The position numbers and the translations under genes are program-made. Under the pieces are notes generated by a model. It searched no databases. It was not told where the DNA came from and worked only from the letters and a program-made list of their open reading frames with translations. Shown piece by piece: positions 21,304 to 31,561 of a stretch of 64,000 nucleotides of DNA; position 1 is the first letter of the stretch, and each line of letters opens with the position of its first letter. The DNA comes from Lyophyllum atratum. Taxonomy: Eukaryota > Basidiomycota > Agaricomycetes > Agaricales > Lyophyllaceae. The DNA lies in NCBI GenBank assembly GCA_014905825.1, contig JACGCN010000043.1:248001-312000 (forward strand), written 5' to 3'.

Positions 21304-24300
21304 ATGGCCCCGACCTTTGAGTTCCCTGTACCTGTACTCTCGGTCGCTGCGGAGGCCGTCCGTGAGCTAGAGGGCGGAGAGGCGTTGTCAGGCCTATGGA
21401 CGCGTGAGTCATCCCTGTAGGTTTTGGCTATCGGCGAGGTGACGTTTCTGGGGTTCCTTCTCGTTCATTCTACAGTCTTTACGAAATGCAAGGCTTCCCT
21501 CAAAGACGGGCATAGGCTGGAGAACATCTCATGGAGACTTTGGTATCGCGAGATGGCGGCAGTCGCCCTCAAATGCGAAGGGGACGAAGTTACTCTGGAC
21601 GACTCTCGATTATTCAGTGAGAAGACCAGCGAAAAACATTCTTTGCGAGACGAAGGAGAGCCACCCCTAACAATCCAGGAGATACTGCCATCGAAGACGG
21701 GACGTTCGCCGCCTGCTCCGTCTCGAATATCTGGTTAGTTCACTCTACTCTTCAGTTCCTTTTTTTCTTTTTGCTGGCATCTCTATGTCCTTCGGGGGTT
21801 ACTATGACTGTGCCGGATGGCTCTCAGCCTCGTTGGCCTACATTCATCAATGTCCCCCACATGCTTTGGATCTGCATTCGATCTCCCCGTTCCTGAATTA
21901 TCCAGTCTCGCACCCGTGTCCTCCAACCCCCCTCGTGCCATCATGACCCTCGATCTCCCGCTTAGCCTTTCAAATATGTGATGACCGTCCACCATTCATC
22001 GCTCATGTCTTAGAAACATGTACTAACATCCTTTTTCGTCAATCCAGTATCATCGCCCCGTCCGCACCCCCATTCACATCCAGATGCATCAACGATTTCG
22101 AGGCCTATATTAGCGCGACGCAATAGCTATGTAGGAAAGATCATCGTCGATATGCTGCCCAACCCCCTCCCACCGACTCAATACCCGAATCCGGGCGTGT
22201 CGAGCCCAGCCACTGAGATTACCTCGTATTTCTCCTCTGCGATACGACCATCGTCCCCGACGTTCCCGGTCGTCGACGCCAATCTCCATCCAATACGATG
22301 TCACCTCCCCACTCCCGCTGGGCCCGAAGAAGAGTTCGCCATCTTACCATCATCGACACATACATCGACCACACCCAACAACGTTGCTTCAACCCCTGCA
22401 CTGCCCTTCGTCCAAGTCGAAGTATCAGCGCCTTCAACACCGCCGCCACCGCAGCTCCCGCGCCTCGTCGTCGTGAACCCAACGCCAGGACCTACCCCGC
22501 ACCCCACACCTCCCGCCACGCCTACTCTCGGAGGGAGGCTGACTCTAAAGCACGACACCCAGGGGTCGCACGGTGTTTTTTTCGGATACACTGATGCCGG
22601 TGCCGAGGCTGCCGCCGCCTCCGCTGTTCGTGCGTGCCGATGGCAGCACCACGTCCAGTTCGTCTTCGGGCTCTTCGGGCTCGGGCCGGACGGTAGCCTC
22701 GTCTCCCTCGACGACCGTTTCCGCCGGCGAGCCCGAGCTCAAGGGCGAGGTGGTTGCTCCGACGACGGCGGCGCCGAGTGTTGCGCTTGGGCTCTCGACT
22801 AAAACGGAAAGCGGGTCGCCCACGTCGGTGCGCAGGACGAGCAGTTCGGGGACGGCGGGACATTTGCCACCACCAGGTACTGCGGGCGCATTGCAGGCAG
22901 GGCCCTCGAGGCCTAGACCGCGTGCGGGTGGGCATATCCGGCAGACCAGCAGTGCGAGCAGCAATGGCGGGCGGGGTGCTGGTCGGTCGACGGAGGTTGC
23001 GAAGGGTACGAGGAAGAGCACCAGCACGAGCAGGAGTAGGAGTCGCGGACCGGATGCGGGGCTGGCGATGACTGTTGTGGGAACGAAGAAGGGGGCTGCA
23101 GGCGGGGGTGGGAAGGGGCGGACGTTGGGCCCGTTGAGACGGACGGGGTCGGGGAGGGGGGTGGCTGGGAGGAATGGGAGGGATAAGAGGCCGACGTTTA
23201 ATATTGGGTCGCATTCGGATGAGGGGAGTGCTTTGGGCTCGAAGAGTGCGGGGAGTGGGTCGTCCGTTTCTGGGCCGAAGATCGAGGCAGTGGCGATTGT
23301 GAACGCTGGGCATGTTCAGCCAGCACCAGCACCGCCGCAACGAGCGGGGTCATCTGCACGTCTACCCCCTCCACCAGCTGCGCAGCACCTCTCTGATATT
23401 GCGAAGGTGGTCCCGCCGCAGCCACAACGACGAACGATCGTGTTGGCTACCAGTGACTCGGACGATTACGAGACTGAGACGGATAGCGAATGCGAGTCGG
23501 AGGACGGTCGGGTGCAAGAAGATGCGGAGGGAGAGGAGGAGGAGGGAGACGCAGGGGAATGGTCGAGCGAGGAGTTGAGCACCGACGACGTGGAGGTCGT
23601 CGTGCGTCGCGGTAATGCCCAGCAGCAAGCTCCAGCACCCGCACCCGCACCCCTCCAATCCAACACCCACTCCGGACGTCGCAACCCCCCACCGTCGCGT
23701 CCCGACCGCGCCCACGCCCCGCCCATGCAGCAGGTCCCGTCTGGCCAACACCAACCTCCCCACCCTCAGCACCTCTCCCGCGTCCAGCAGAGCAGGCGGA
23801 ACCACGCGGCGCACGCCCAGTACGTGGTCGAGCAGGCTGCGATCGAGACCCAGCGGATCCGCGAGATGTTCGCGAAGAAGCCCGTGCCGAGCTCCGAGCA
23901 GCTCGCGGGGAAGCGCACGCGGAGTGTTGGGCTGCTGACCCAGCTCATGAACCCGGATCCGCAGATTTTTCCGCCGAGTCACCCGTATCGTCGGGGGTAC
24001 AGCTCTGGTGAGATCAATGGCGTGGCTGCAGGGCTGACGATGACGGCGCCCGTGGCCCAGGGGAATGTGGGGCGGCGGGGGGTGGAGCATGTAAAGGGAC
24101 GAGGAGTGGGACAAGGACAAGCTCAGGGCTCGGGGCAGGGTCAGGTACTTGGGAAGGGACAGGAGAGGAGGGCGAGTGCGGGGATGGCGCCTGGGTTGAA
24201 GCAGAGCAAGAGCTCGGCGGCGATACCGGTCGCGTCCCAGGTGCAGGTGGGGAGTGTTGCGCGGGAGCCCAGCACGGGGGCGGGGCCCGCGGTCATCGTT

Positions 24301-25125
24301 GCTGGCAGCGGGGCGAGTGGAGGGTATAGGCCAAAGGGGCGCCCTGCGGATCAGGAGATGGAAGACGATAGTGATAGTGACGGCGAAGAGAACGGGCGGG
24401 ATGCGATCCTCTTCTCGAAGAGCGTTGCGCAGGAGAAGCTGGAGGCACTTGCGAAGAGGACGCGCATAGTGGCCCATGACAAGAAGGATGCGGCGCCAGA
24501 GGAGGCGGAGCCAGTGCCAGACTGGTTGAGGGAGCCTGAGCCGCGAGGGAACCCGAATGGGAGGAGGGCGACGCATCCTCCTCCTAATGGCGCGTCCTCG
24601 TCACGACACCCGCAGCAGCGTCAGCAGGGGCATCGATCTTCACCAACACCTACACCGGCACCACCACCACCACCAGCGCCTATACCTGTGGGGCACCCGT
24701 ACAACCTCCCACCACCTGCACCGCCGTCGACTCCTCGTACGACGCGTCGGCTGATGCTGCAAACCGAGATGTCAGAGAGTCTGAGGCGCAACTTGCTGTG
24801 GGAGCGGCAGGTCAGCAACGTCAATCTGGCGGCCATCCGTCGGACTGCTAGCGGTGGTGGTGGGGCGGGTAGAGGTGGGACAGTACTAGGAGGGGGTCTC
24901 CGGCCGTTGACAACGCTGCCGAGCATGGTGCAAGTAACTGCGAGGCAGCAGGGGGCTGGAGGGAACACGAACGGTTTCGGCCGCCCGGAGGAAAGAGAAA
25001 GGGACCGGAGGGGGAGCGGAGGCGCCGTACCGAACGAGGGCCCGCAGGAGACGGAGGAGAGGAGGAAGAGGGCTATGGCGAGGAATAGGAGCTGGGCAAA
25101 CGACTACCACTATTCGGGGTGGTAA
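21304..25125 (+). CDS. AreA-like DUF1752 / DUF3295 protein, one apparent frame break
   Basis: Likely nuclear regulator-like protein of the group carrying the AreA GATA-like N-terminal region (DUF1752) and a long disordered DUF3295-type body. Exons: 21304-21403, 21476-21733 and 22048 onward; phases match, though the 314-nt second intron might hide an extra exon. N-terminal motifs: ALSGLWTLFTKC and RLENISWRLWYRE. The last exon opens with DMLPNPLPPTQYP, then VVNPTPGPTPHPTPPATP and GGRLTLKHDTQGSHG. At a run of seven T (22576-22582) the frame must change to continue as SDTLMPVPRL. That second frame is then open for about 850 codons, with acidic, Ser- and Gln-rich tracts, to the typical end NRSWANDYHYSGW. 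The break may be a real mutation, a sequencing slip or slippage. Relatives act in nutrient regulation; that role here is inferred. Confidence 0.75.
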
Positions 25126-26492
25126 TGGGTGCAGTACTGTCGTCGCTGCGCGGATTCGATTCATTCGATCATTGCACGCGATGTTTCTTCTTTTTTTGTG
25201 TGTTTTGGGTTCATTTGTACGATTAACTCGCTCCTGTTGCTTCCATCGTAATCTCGCCACATCATCCTTAATTCACCCCGGCCTGTCGAACCAACGGGCT
25301 CGATGTCCGGAGATCCCAATTACCACATACTATATTTGTCTGGCACTCGTCGCTTTCCATGCTTTTATTTCTTTACCTGGCATTATTCTCTTATCCCATG
25401 TACATCACTGACTCACAGATCACATCCACATCATTATCCATCTTAACACTTCCATTGTATACGATTTTCGTTGTACATACTTAATCACTTGCAGGCTCAA
25501 CGATATCTGTTCCATTTGGGATTGTTTTGGGCAGTGATCGATCACGACAATGATTCTCGAAGACCGTAGCTCTCAAATATTCTTGTACAGGACATGGTGT
25601 TTAACTCTACATAGACCGCAGTGTGGTCGACAGAATAATGAGCCACTCACACCCTCGCACGCTCACCCCTCCTGCTACGAATCGTGTTATCAATTTGATG
25701 CATTGAGACGCAAGCGATTGTCGAGGAGATTCGGTACGTATTCTCACATATTGGTCAGATATACATATTTGCAGCGAAGAAACTGGAGATCTCTCGAGGC
25801 TAAGAGTAGGCTACGGTAGGTCCAGGGGGGTCCAGGGCCTGGAAGGAACCTTGGAGAGCATGGTAGACATCTTTTCGGCCCTTGGTGTACCTGATTCAGT
25901 GACACATGAGAGTCTTTGACGCAGCCAGGAGAGCGCAGCAAAAGTCGGTGTGTTCGGCGATGTTGTCATGCCTACTCTGAACAGGGTAAAGCTATCGAGT
26001 TCCTTGGCGTGTTTTAAGTTGAGATTTACGTGCGACTTGTGCTTAGTGAAGATGAAGACGAGGCGCGAACTGGGCGCAAACCTATCTCGTCGTGAAGTTT
26101 GGTTAATTTCACCCAGTCGCGGCCGGTTTTGCGTATCATAGATCTCGCTTCGCCATCTACCACAGGCTTCAACTGCTCAGGACGGCCTCGCAGCTTGATC
26201 CTGAAGGGGTCCGCAGCATCCCCGCATTTCTAAGCGTCTGCGATAGTGTCACATTAGATAACCCACGGTAGCCAGCCAGGAGCAGGAACACGGCAGACAC
26301 GATAAGAGAGAGCTGCAGGAGAGTCCGCGGTTGATGGCGGGTGTCTGTCCGGTTATGAGGGTACAGGTTACGGTTTAGGTTGCGAGAGCGGGGGTGACCC
26401 CGTCGACGTACGGTAAATTTGACCTAGCTATCAATGCCGACATCAGGGGCCTTCGAGAACCAGATCCACAGGAACATAAACAGGTATTATCA
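25126..26492. other. Intergenic stretch between convergent genes
   Basis: About 1.4 kb. Holds the 3' regions of the DUF1752 gene and of the minus-strand tannase gene. Short frames only; no motif or repeat recognised. Confidence 0.45.
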
Positions 26493-28212
26493 CTAGGCCC
26501 TGCACCGGAACGCCGTCCCGTTCCAAACACTCCTCTGCGGGTACCGACAATGCTCTCTCTCGGCACCGTCAAGTCCTGTCCCTATGATCGTCTCTGGAGC
26601 GACCCCTTTCTCCACCCAATCCACCATTGCGAGTAAAACATTGTGTGACGAGGCATTCACTACGTTGGTCTCACTTCCGTACTGTCCAAATACGCACGCG
26701 CCTGGTCCGCCAAAACAGTGGTTCATTCCTGGGACCAAGAACAGGCGGTAGAAATGGTCCAAGGAGGGCCTTCCAAGAGTCTCGGATATCAAGTTGTAGA
26801 GACGCTTGGAGTTCCCGGATGGGATCTACTGGAAGAAGAATATGTTTATCGATTGTCTCCGATATGAGTCACATAGAACGCGCACTTCATCTCGGCGCCC
26901 GTGATATGTGAGGAATTTACCACCTCGCCTCTCGAATGCGGAGAAATCTCCATTGAACGTTGAGATTCCTCCAGGATTGATCTTGTCGATTAGTGCGATG
27001 TCCTCCAAACCAAAATCGCTGAAGTCATAATTCGAAGCGTTGAAAACCGCATATCTGAACCAGTCCTGGCATGACAAAGGGTCAGACAGTTCTTGAAAAA
27101 AAATGCAAAGCGTCCAAAAATACTGACACGAATCAGAATATTGATGCTTCCCCCGAAAGCTATCTCGTAGTTGCCGTCTGCTTCAGTCCCAGGATCATAA
27201 CGAGGAGATATCAGTTCCCCTTCTAAACCGTAGAGAGGTTGATAGATCTTCCTCAGGGTATCCACCTGGGCCTTGGAAAGACAGCTTGTTGTGTTCGTCG
27301 CCGTGCATTGAATTGCCCCGGGCCGGAATTCGCATGCATCGGGCTCCGTGATAATCCCATCCTTTACCCCGTCCAGTTCATCACACTGCTTCAAAATCTC
27401 GGCTGCAATTATGTCCCAGAGCGCAGGCGGAATGAAATTCGCACTTGCGTTGGCATGTGGAGCACCAACATACCGTCCCATCATCGCATCCCATCCTGCA
27501 CAATGGTTCCAATTTGTTGCTGGGGCTCCTGCGACGATTCCATCGAAGTCTTCAGGGAACTTCAGCGCCGCCTGCGTACCCTGTCTCCCTCCCGTAGAAC
27601 AACCCAAGAAGTAGGACTTATCGTGTGATCGTCCGTAGTAGGCTCTGACAATCTGCTTGCCGATGACGGCCTCGACGTGTATTGCGCGGAAGGCGAAGTC
27701 GTTGATGACTTCAGGGTGATTCAAGAATTTAGTACCGTCGGTGTTTTCGCCGTCATGTCCGTTGTCGGACGCGACCGCCGCGAAGTGCAAGGATGCACCA
27801 TAGTCAAGGTTGGAATAGTCGACACCTGTAGAACTGGATTAATCTGACATACGTATAAATGCCGCGTATAGAACATACACCCTCCGAGTCCACCATTCCC
27901 CAAGCCGAGAAAGCGGCCGAACCACTTATCGGGAAGCCAAGCCTCTGCATGAACGGCTGAAGTCGAAGTTGTATTGACGACGAATTGGACACGGCAAACG
28001 GAGGAGGAAACCAATGCTTGGGACGTGCATGATCCAGGGACTGTGACGTTAATTGGACCGGAAACGTGGGTTGCAGAAAGAATTGTGGTGTTTTCGAGAT
28101 GAAGACGAGTCTCCAAGGCCGTGCAGGCGGAAGCACGGTCCGTGTCTTGTGCCAAACCATATGCAGTGAATGCGAGGAATGAGGGTAAAATGCTGATGAA
28201 TCGAGACATCAT
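26493..28212 (-). CDS. Tannase / feruloyl esterase family enzyme, copy 1
   Basis: Secreted alpha/beta-hydrolase of the tannase/feruloyl esterase family (PF07519 type), which cleaves ester bonds of plant phenolics such as ferulate or gallate. Minus-strand exons: 28212-27879, 27825-27128, 27065-26886, 26825-26493; 514 aa. It starts with a signal peptide (MMSRFISILPSFLAFTAYGLAQ). Then NTTSTSAVHAEAWLPDKW, RFLGLGNGGLGGC, SDNGHDG, the nucleophile motif FLGCSTGGRQG, the calcium-site-like LDGVKDGIITEPDAC, and the His motif GMNHCFGG. Cys-Ser and His-Cys pairs flank the catalytic residues, as in the family. The last acceptor is a tandem CAGTAG: use of the first AG would start the exon with a stop codon, so only the second AG gives a full protein. 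Substrate preference cannot be read from sequence. Confidence 0.92.
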
Positions 28213-29398
28213 AGTTATGATGTTTGAATAGGTAGTCTTCACGGTCGTTCTTATACATTGCGAATGAAGAATCCGGAAGCCGGTGAGATTCCTGTTTGTG
28301 CCGTTCACCTTGAGGGTTGGATCAAGCTGAAGACAAGCAAACACGAATACATAGTTGAGCAGCCTCGAAGCCGCTCGCCGTGGACGCGCGTCGAGGGCGG
28401 CTATATCTCTAAACCCAGTTGGAAGGTTGGACCAAGCTAGATGGGGCCTAAGGCGCGATGTTGGAAGCGCATTGCCATTGTACCGCCGAAGAATGACCGA
28501 AAAATACGGATCGTGGGCAGAATTGGAAAGATGACGCAGTTGAGCGGCAAGCCGCTCACTGCGGACGCGCGTCGTGGATGTGTAGTCACCAACCTGCGGA
28601 GTAGTCCATCTATATGCATCGGTAACTTCTGCCACACCTTCGCTATATTAGACTTGCTGGAGTGGTAGCTATGTACTCCCAGTGATAAATGGGCGGATAG
28701 CTGTTTTGATGACCCCCCTTTATTGTAAGCGACGAACTGCGAATGGGAGTAGTAGGACCCAAAACCGAGAAAGCTGAGGCGCCATCGTAGGAGCGCTGAG
28801 GCTTCCAAGAAGTTGCAGCACGGTCGTTATAGCTTCTGAACGAGCAGGTCGTGACAATAGGAAGGCCCAGGAAGGCTTTCTGTACTGCAAAGGTCAATCC
28901 TAAGGATCCGTCGATACGACGACGAAGACGAACAACAGGTCCTTGTACGGAGTCAAAAACCTGGGTAGGAAACTGGTTGTAGGCATGGTTCCGTAAAACG
29001 AAGCATGCAATGGCTGGTCTGGGATGTATGGCGACGGAAGAGAGCGAAAAAGAAACGTTTCAACGATCCTCAAGACTCAATCTAATCTAATCTGGGATCC
29101 TGGCCGTGAAGTCGGGAGTTCAAGTCCTCCTAGTACCGTCGCCCTTAGGTCGCCCTCGTCGTATCTGCCCCCATCACATACTGTTACCCTGCGCTCGACA
29201 ATTCACTCAAAAACAACGATGTCAACGAAGGCTTATGTAGCTGTCCTATCAGCATAACTCTACCTGGAATCGACAAGTCCGTCTTTTGGTTGTCGTCCAG
29301 ACACCAGCAACCATACTACGAAGGCGCCCGTAGGCAGGCGACAATGCAGTGGCAGCACAAATCTTCGTTACGTTATTATAGGGGATAAAGGACTTATA
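28213..29398. other. Intergenic stretch upstream of tannase copy 1
   Basis: Holds the tannase promoter (minus strand) and, from about 29065, the 3' flank of the duplicated segment. No coding signal recognised. Confidence 0.45.
29114..29130 (+). other. tRNA-like T-arm / B-box in duplicated flank (copy B)
   Basis: Reads GGGAGTTCAAGTCCTCC, the counterpart of the copy-A block at 6135-6151. Pairing in the stem is poorer than in copy A. It lies about 270 nt past the stop codon, on the strand opposite the gene, as in copy A. Confidence 0.3.
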
Positions 29399-31052
29399 CT
29401 AGCGGAAATCGTACTTGAACAAGGGACCAAAAGTATCAAAAGAAGGAAGTGGTAAAAGCTCGCGGATATTATGGATCACTGTGGTGTTGGTAGTCAAGGT
29501 ATCTCTGAGGAAGGCTCGAGACATACAAACTGCCGTGCATGTTCCAAAGAGCAAAAGCCAAACGAAGAATGACAAAGTCGCGAGAGCAGAACAACGACTG
29601 GGTATTGTGTCGTTGATGTCTTCCACCTTCGAGGTCTCTTCGTTAATGCTTTCCATCTTCGAGGTCTCTTCCTTGACACTTTCCACCGTCGGGGTCTCTT
29701 CCTTGATGCTTTCCACCTTCGAGGCCTCTTCGTCCATGCTTTCCACCTTCGGGATCTCCTCGTTGATGCTTTCCACCTCCGAGGTCTCTGGAGCACGGGT
29801 CTTCGGACACGACACGGTCACTGAAAGGGTGGGCTCCCAACTTGTCAAAACCTGGTACCCAGGAGGTGCAACGACGTGGAAGCCTTCACTGCCTACTGGT
29901 TGCGGGGCTGAGGCTGTCGACTTCGAGCAGCAGATGCAGCGCCCACATCGTCGGCTACCACGTGGGGGGAAGGATACGGTCTGTACAATACCGTCCGAAA
30001 GAGCCGAAGGGTTATCCGGGGCTGCTTGAATTATTGAGACGCGACACCTCGCTTCGTCCAGCGAGCTGAGAGCTGAAGGCTGCGACTTCGTTACGACGTA
30101 GGAGATATAAGGGCCGATCGATATTGAGATGCTATGTCCAAAGGGTACGATGATGCTCGGATCCTGGGTGATAAGAGAGGATGCTGACGCGGATGAACAA
30201 CAAGGGCACGATCCGCAAGGCTGCCACGCCGGGGAGGCTAGCGAATCAGCACTGAGGCGAGTGGTATTATTGTTATCAGATGCGTCTCGGACCAATGAGT
30301 CGGTGGCCGCAGTGACATTCGGACCACGCTGCGCGTTCTCTGAGATGTTCAAGGGACTAGCGGTGACGAACGTCCTAGGAGGGGGTGCATCGGCTGGCTC
30401 AAGCTGTACAGGTAACGGAGGGTGGGCAGGGAAGAATGGGGGATCATCGGTCGTTTGATCCTGGGCGGAGCCAACCGCTGAAAATAGGATCGAAATCCTG
30501 AAAGACTCCCCGTCTAATTCGATTTTGATGTGACGAAAGCCATATTGGTCGGCGAGGAATGATGAAAGGTGGTCACGCATCATGTTCCAGTATCGCTTGG
30601 TGTTCGAGGGAAGGCGTGGCGTAGTTATCGTATAGCAGGATTGGTGCGGGTCTGTTTCTAACCATGCCGGTCGCGAAGTTCGACCATCAGCGGCTTGGAC
30701 AAGACGAGAGCATCTAGTATACAGCTCAGCATTTGTCTTTAGGAAGGATCTGAGGTATCACGCACTCTTGTGTCAGACGGGACGTGATAAGGCACTGAGA
30801 ATCCTGGAGCCATGCCTCTGCCGCTTCGCTGCCACACTGAGCTGCGATCTTATCGATGCATTCGCTGAAGGTAAGTGCAGTCGCAGACGGTCCTGATATA
30901 ATATTGGTGGTCTGAGTCGTCGTTTCAACGAGGATAGGTAATAAGTCAGAAGTCGGCGGTGAAGTCATCGAGGATCCTGATATGATATTGGTGGTCTGAG
31001 TCGTCGCTTCAACGAGGATAGGTGATAAGTCAGAAGTCGATGGTGAAGTCAT
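29399..31052 (-). CDS. Tail-anchored Cys-cluster protein, family member B (unknown function)
   Basis: Paralogue of the gene at 4504-5851. Minus-strand exons 31052-30766 and 30713-29399; 533 aa. The intron is phase 2 with donor GTGCGT, as in member A. The N-terminus carries two back-to-back copies of a 28-residue unit (MTSP.TSDL.PILVE), then FSECIDKIAAQCGSEAAEAWL. The central domain has SRPAWLETDP, CYTITTPRLP, MMRDHLSSFLADQYGF and FRISILF. Two Cys-cluster modules follow (CGSCPCC and CGRCICC). Before the membrane segment is a stalk of six 10-residue repeats rich in Glu and Ser (such as SKVESIKEET) where member A has one. The hydrophobic segment (about 478-498, FFVWLLLFGTCTAVCM) and a C-terminal tail with HNIRELLPLPSF follow. 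Function unknown. Confidence 0.75.
29605..29784 (-). repeat. 30-bp coding minisatellite, six units
   Basis: Six in-frame 30-bp units encode 10-residue repeats of the form x-K-V-E-S-I-x-E-E-T just before the membrane segment. Unit variants include SEVESINEEI, PKVESMDEEA and PTVESVKEET. Member A has a single related unit (SRVKSINDAI). Confidence 0.85.
30885..31052 (-). repeat. 84-bp tandem duplication at the start of gene B
   Basis: Codons 1-28 (31052-30969) are repeated as codons 29-56 (30968-30885) with few changes. Both units begin with an ATG, so translation could start at either. Member A has one unit, whose ATG has become GTA. Confidence 0.85.
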
Positions 31053-31561
31053 TTTGTTAACGTTTAGTTGTCAATTGGGTCGAGCGGGGGGATGCCTTCA
31101 ACCTTGGTACGCACCGTGTTATATAGAAAACTGTGAAAGAAACGCCCCCATGAGAAAGGATGCAAGGTTGTCTTAGACGTCCTTTGTAACAATTGGCACA
31201 TTGCTAGGCTTGGAGACGCCTGATACCACCCATGTCAATGCAATGTAGTGGTTGTCGGACGAAACAAAGAGCAGGGCATGCCTTGCACTCGAGTGGCGTC
31301 GTCATGTATGCCGTAAGAATCGCGGCGGGGTCGCCGAGCAAGTACGAAGACAAAGAACCTAGAAACAACCAGTCACAATAAACGTCCCAAAATAGTGATG
31401 GGATAACTTTTTATTGACTCATCGATGTGATCCAAGTCCAAATGCAAATGTTATTTAATTAGGTTGCCAGATGCAGAGCAGGCGAAAGCACGACATAAAG
31501 TACAGCAAATCAAAGCAGCGATAAGAAAACACGAATCCGTTATTTCCAAGAAATGGTATCT
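31053..31561. other. Promoter of gene B and 3' region of the PH-like gene
   Basis: 500 nt without a gene. The left part is the conserved promoter of the duplicated segment; nothing was recognised in the rest. Confidence 0.5.
31118..31126 (-). promoter_or_regulatory. TATA-like element of tail-anchored gene B
   Basis: The minus strand reads CTATATAACA about 66 nt before the ATG, followed by CGGTGCGTACCAA, matching the promoter of member A. Confidence 0.5.

Larger units (their letters stand above)
29065..31345. repeat. Segmental duplication, copy B (inverted relative to 4165-6215)
   Basis: The minus strand of this interval matches copy A from an upstream block (GTTCTTTGTCTTCGTACTTG) through promoter, gene, 3' flank and tRNA-like block. 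The match is interrupted by the minisatellite and by an N-terminal duplication found only here. Gene B is clearly diverged from A, so the duplication is not recent. Confidence 0.7.

Noticed and set aside
22522..24576. Long open frames on the minus strand (272 and 404 codons) opposite the DUF1752 gene
   Set aside because: Arg/Pro/His-rich translations are the expected shadow of a GC-rich, Ser/Gly-rich gene on plus; no motif or splice logic.
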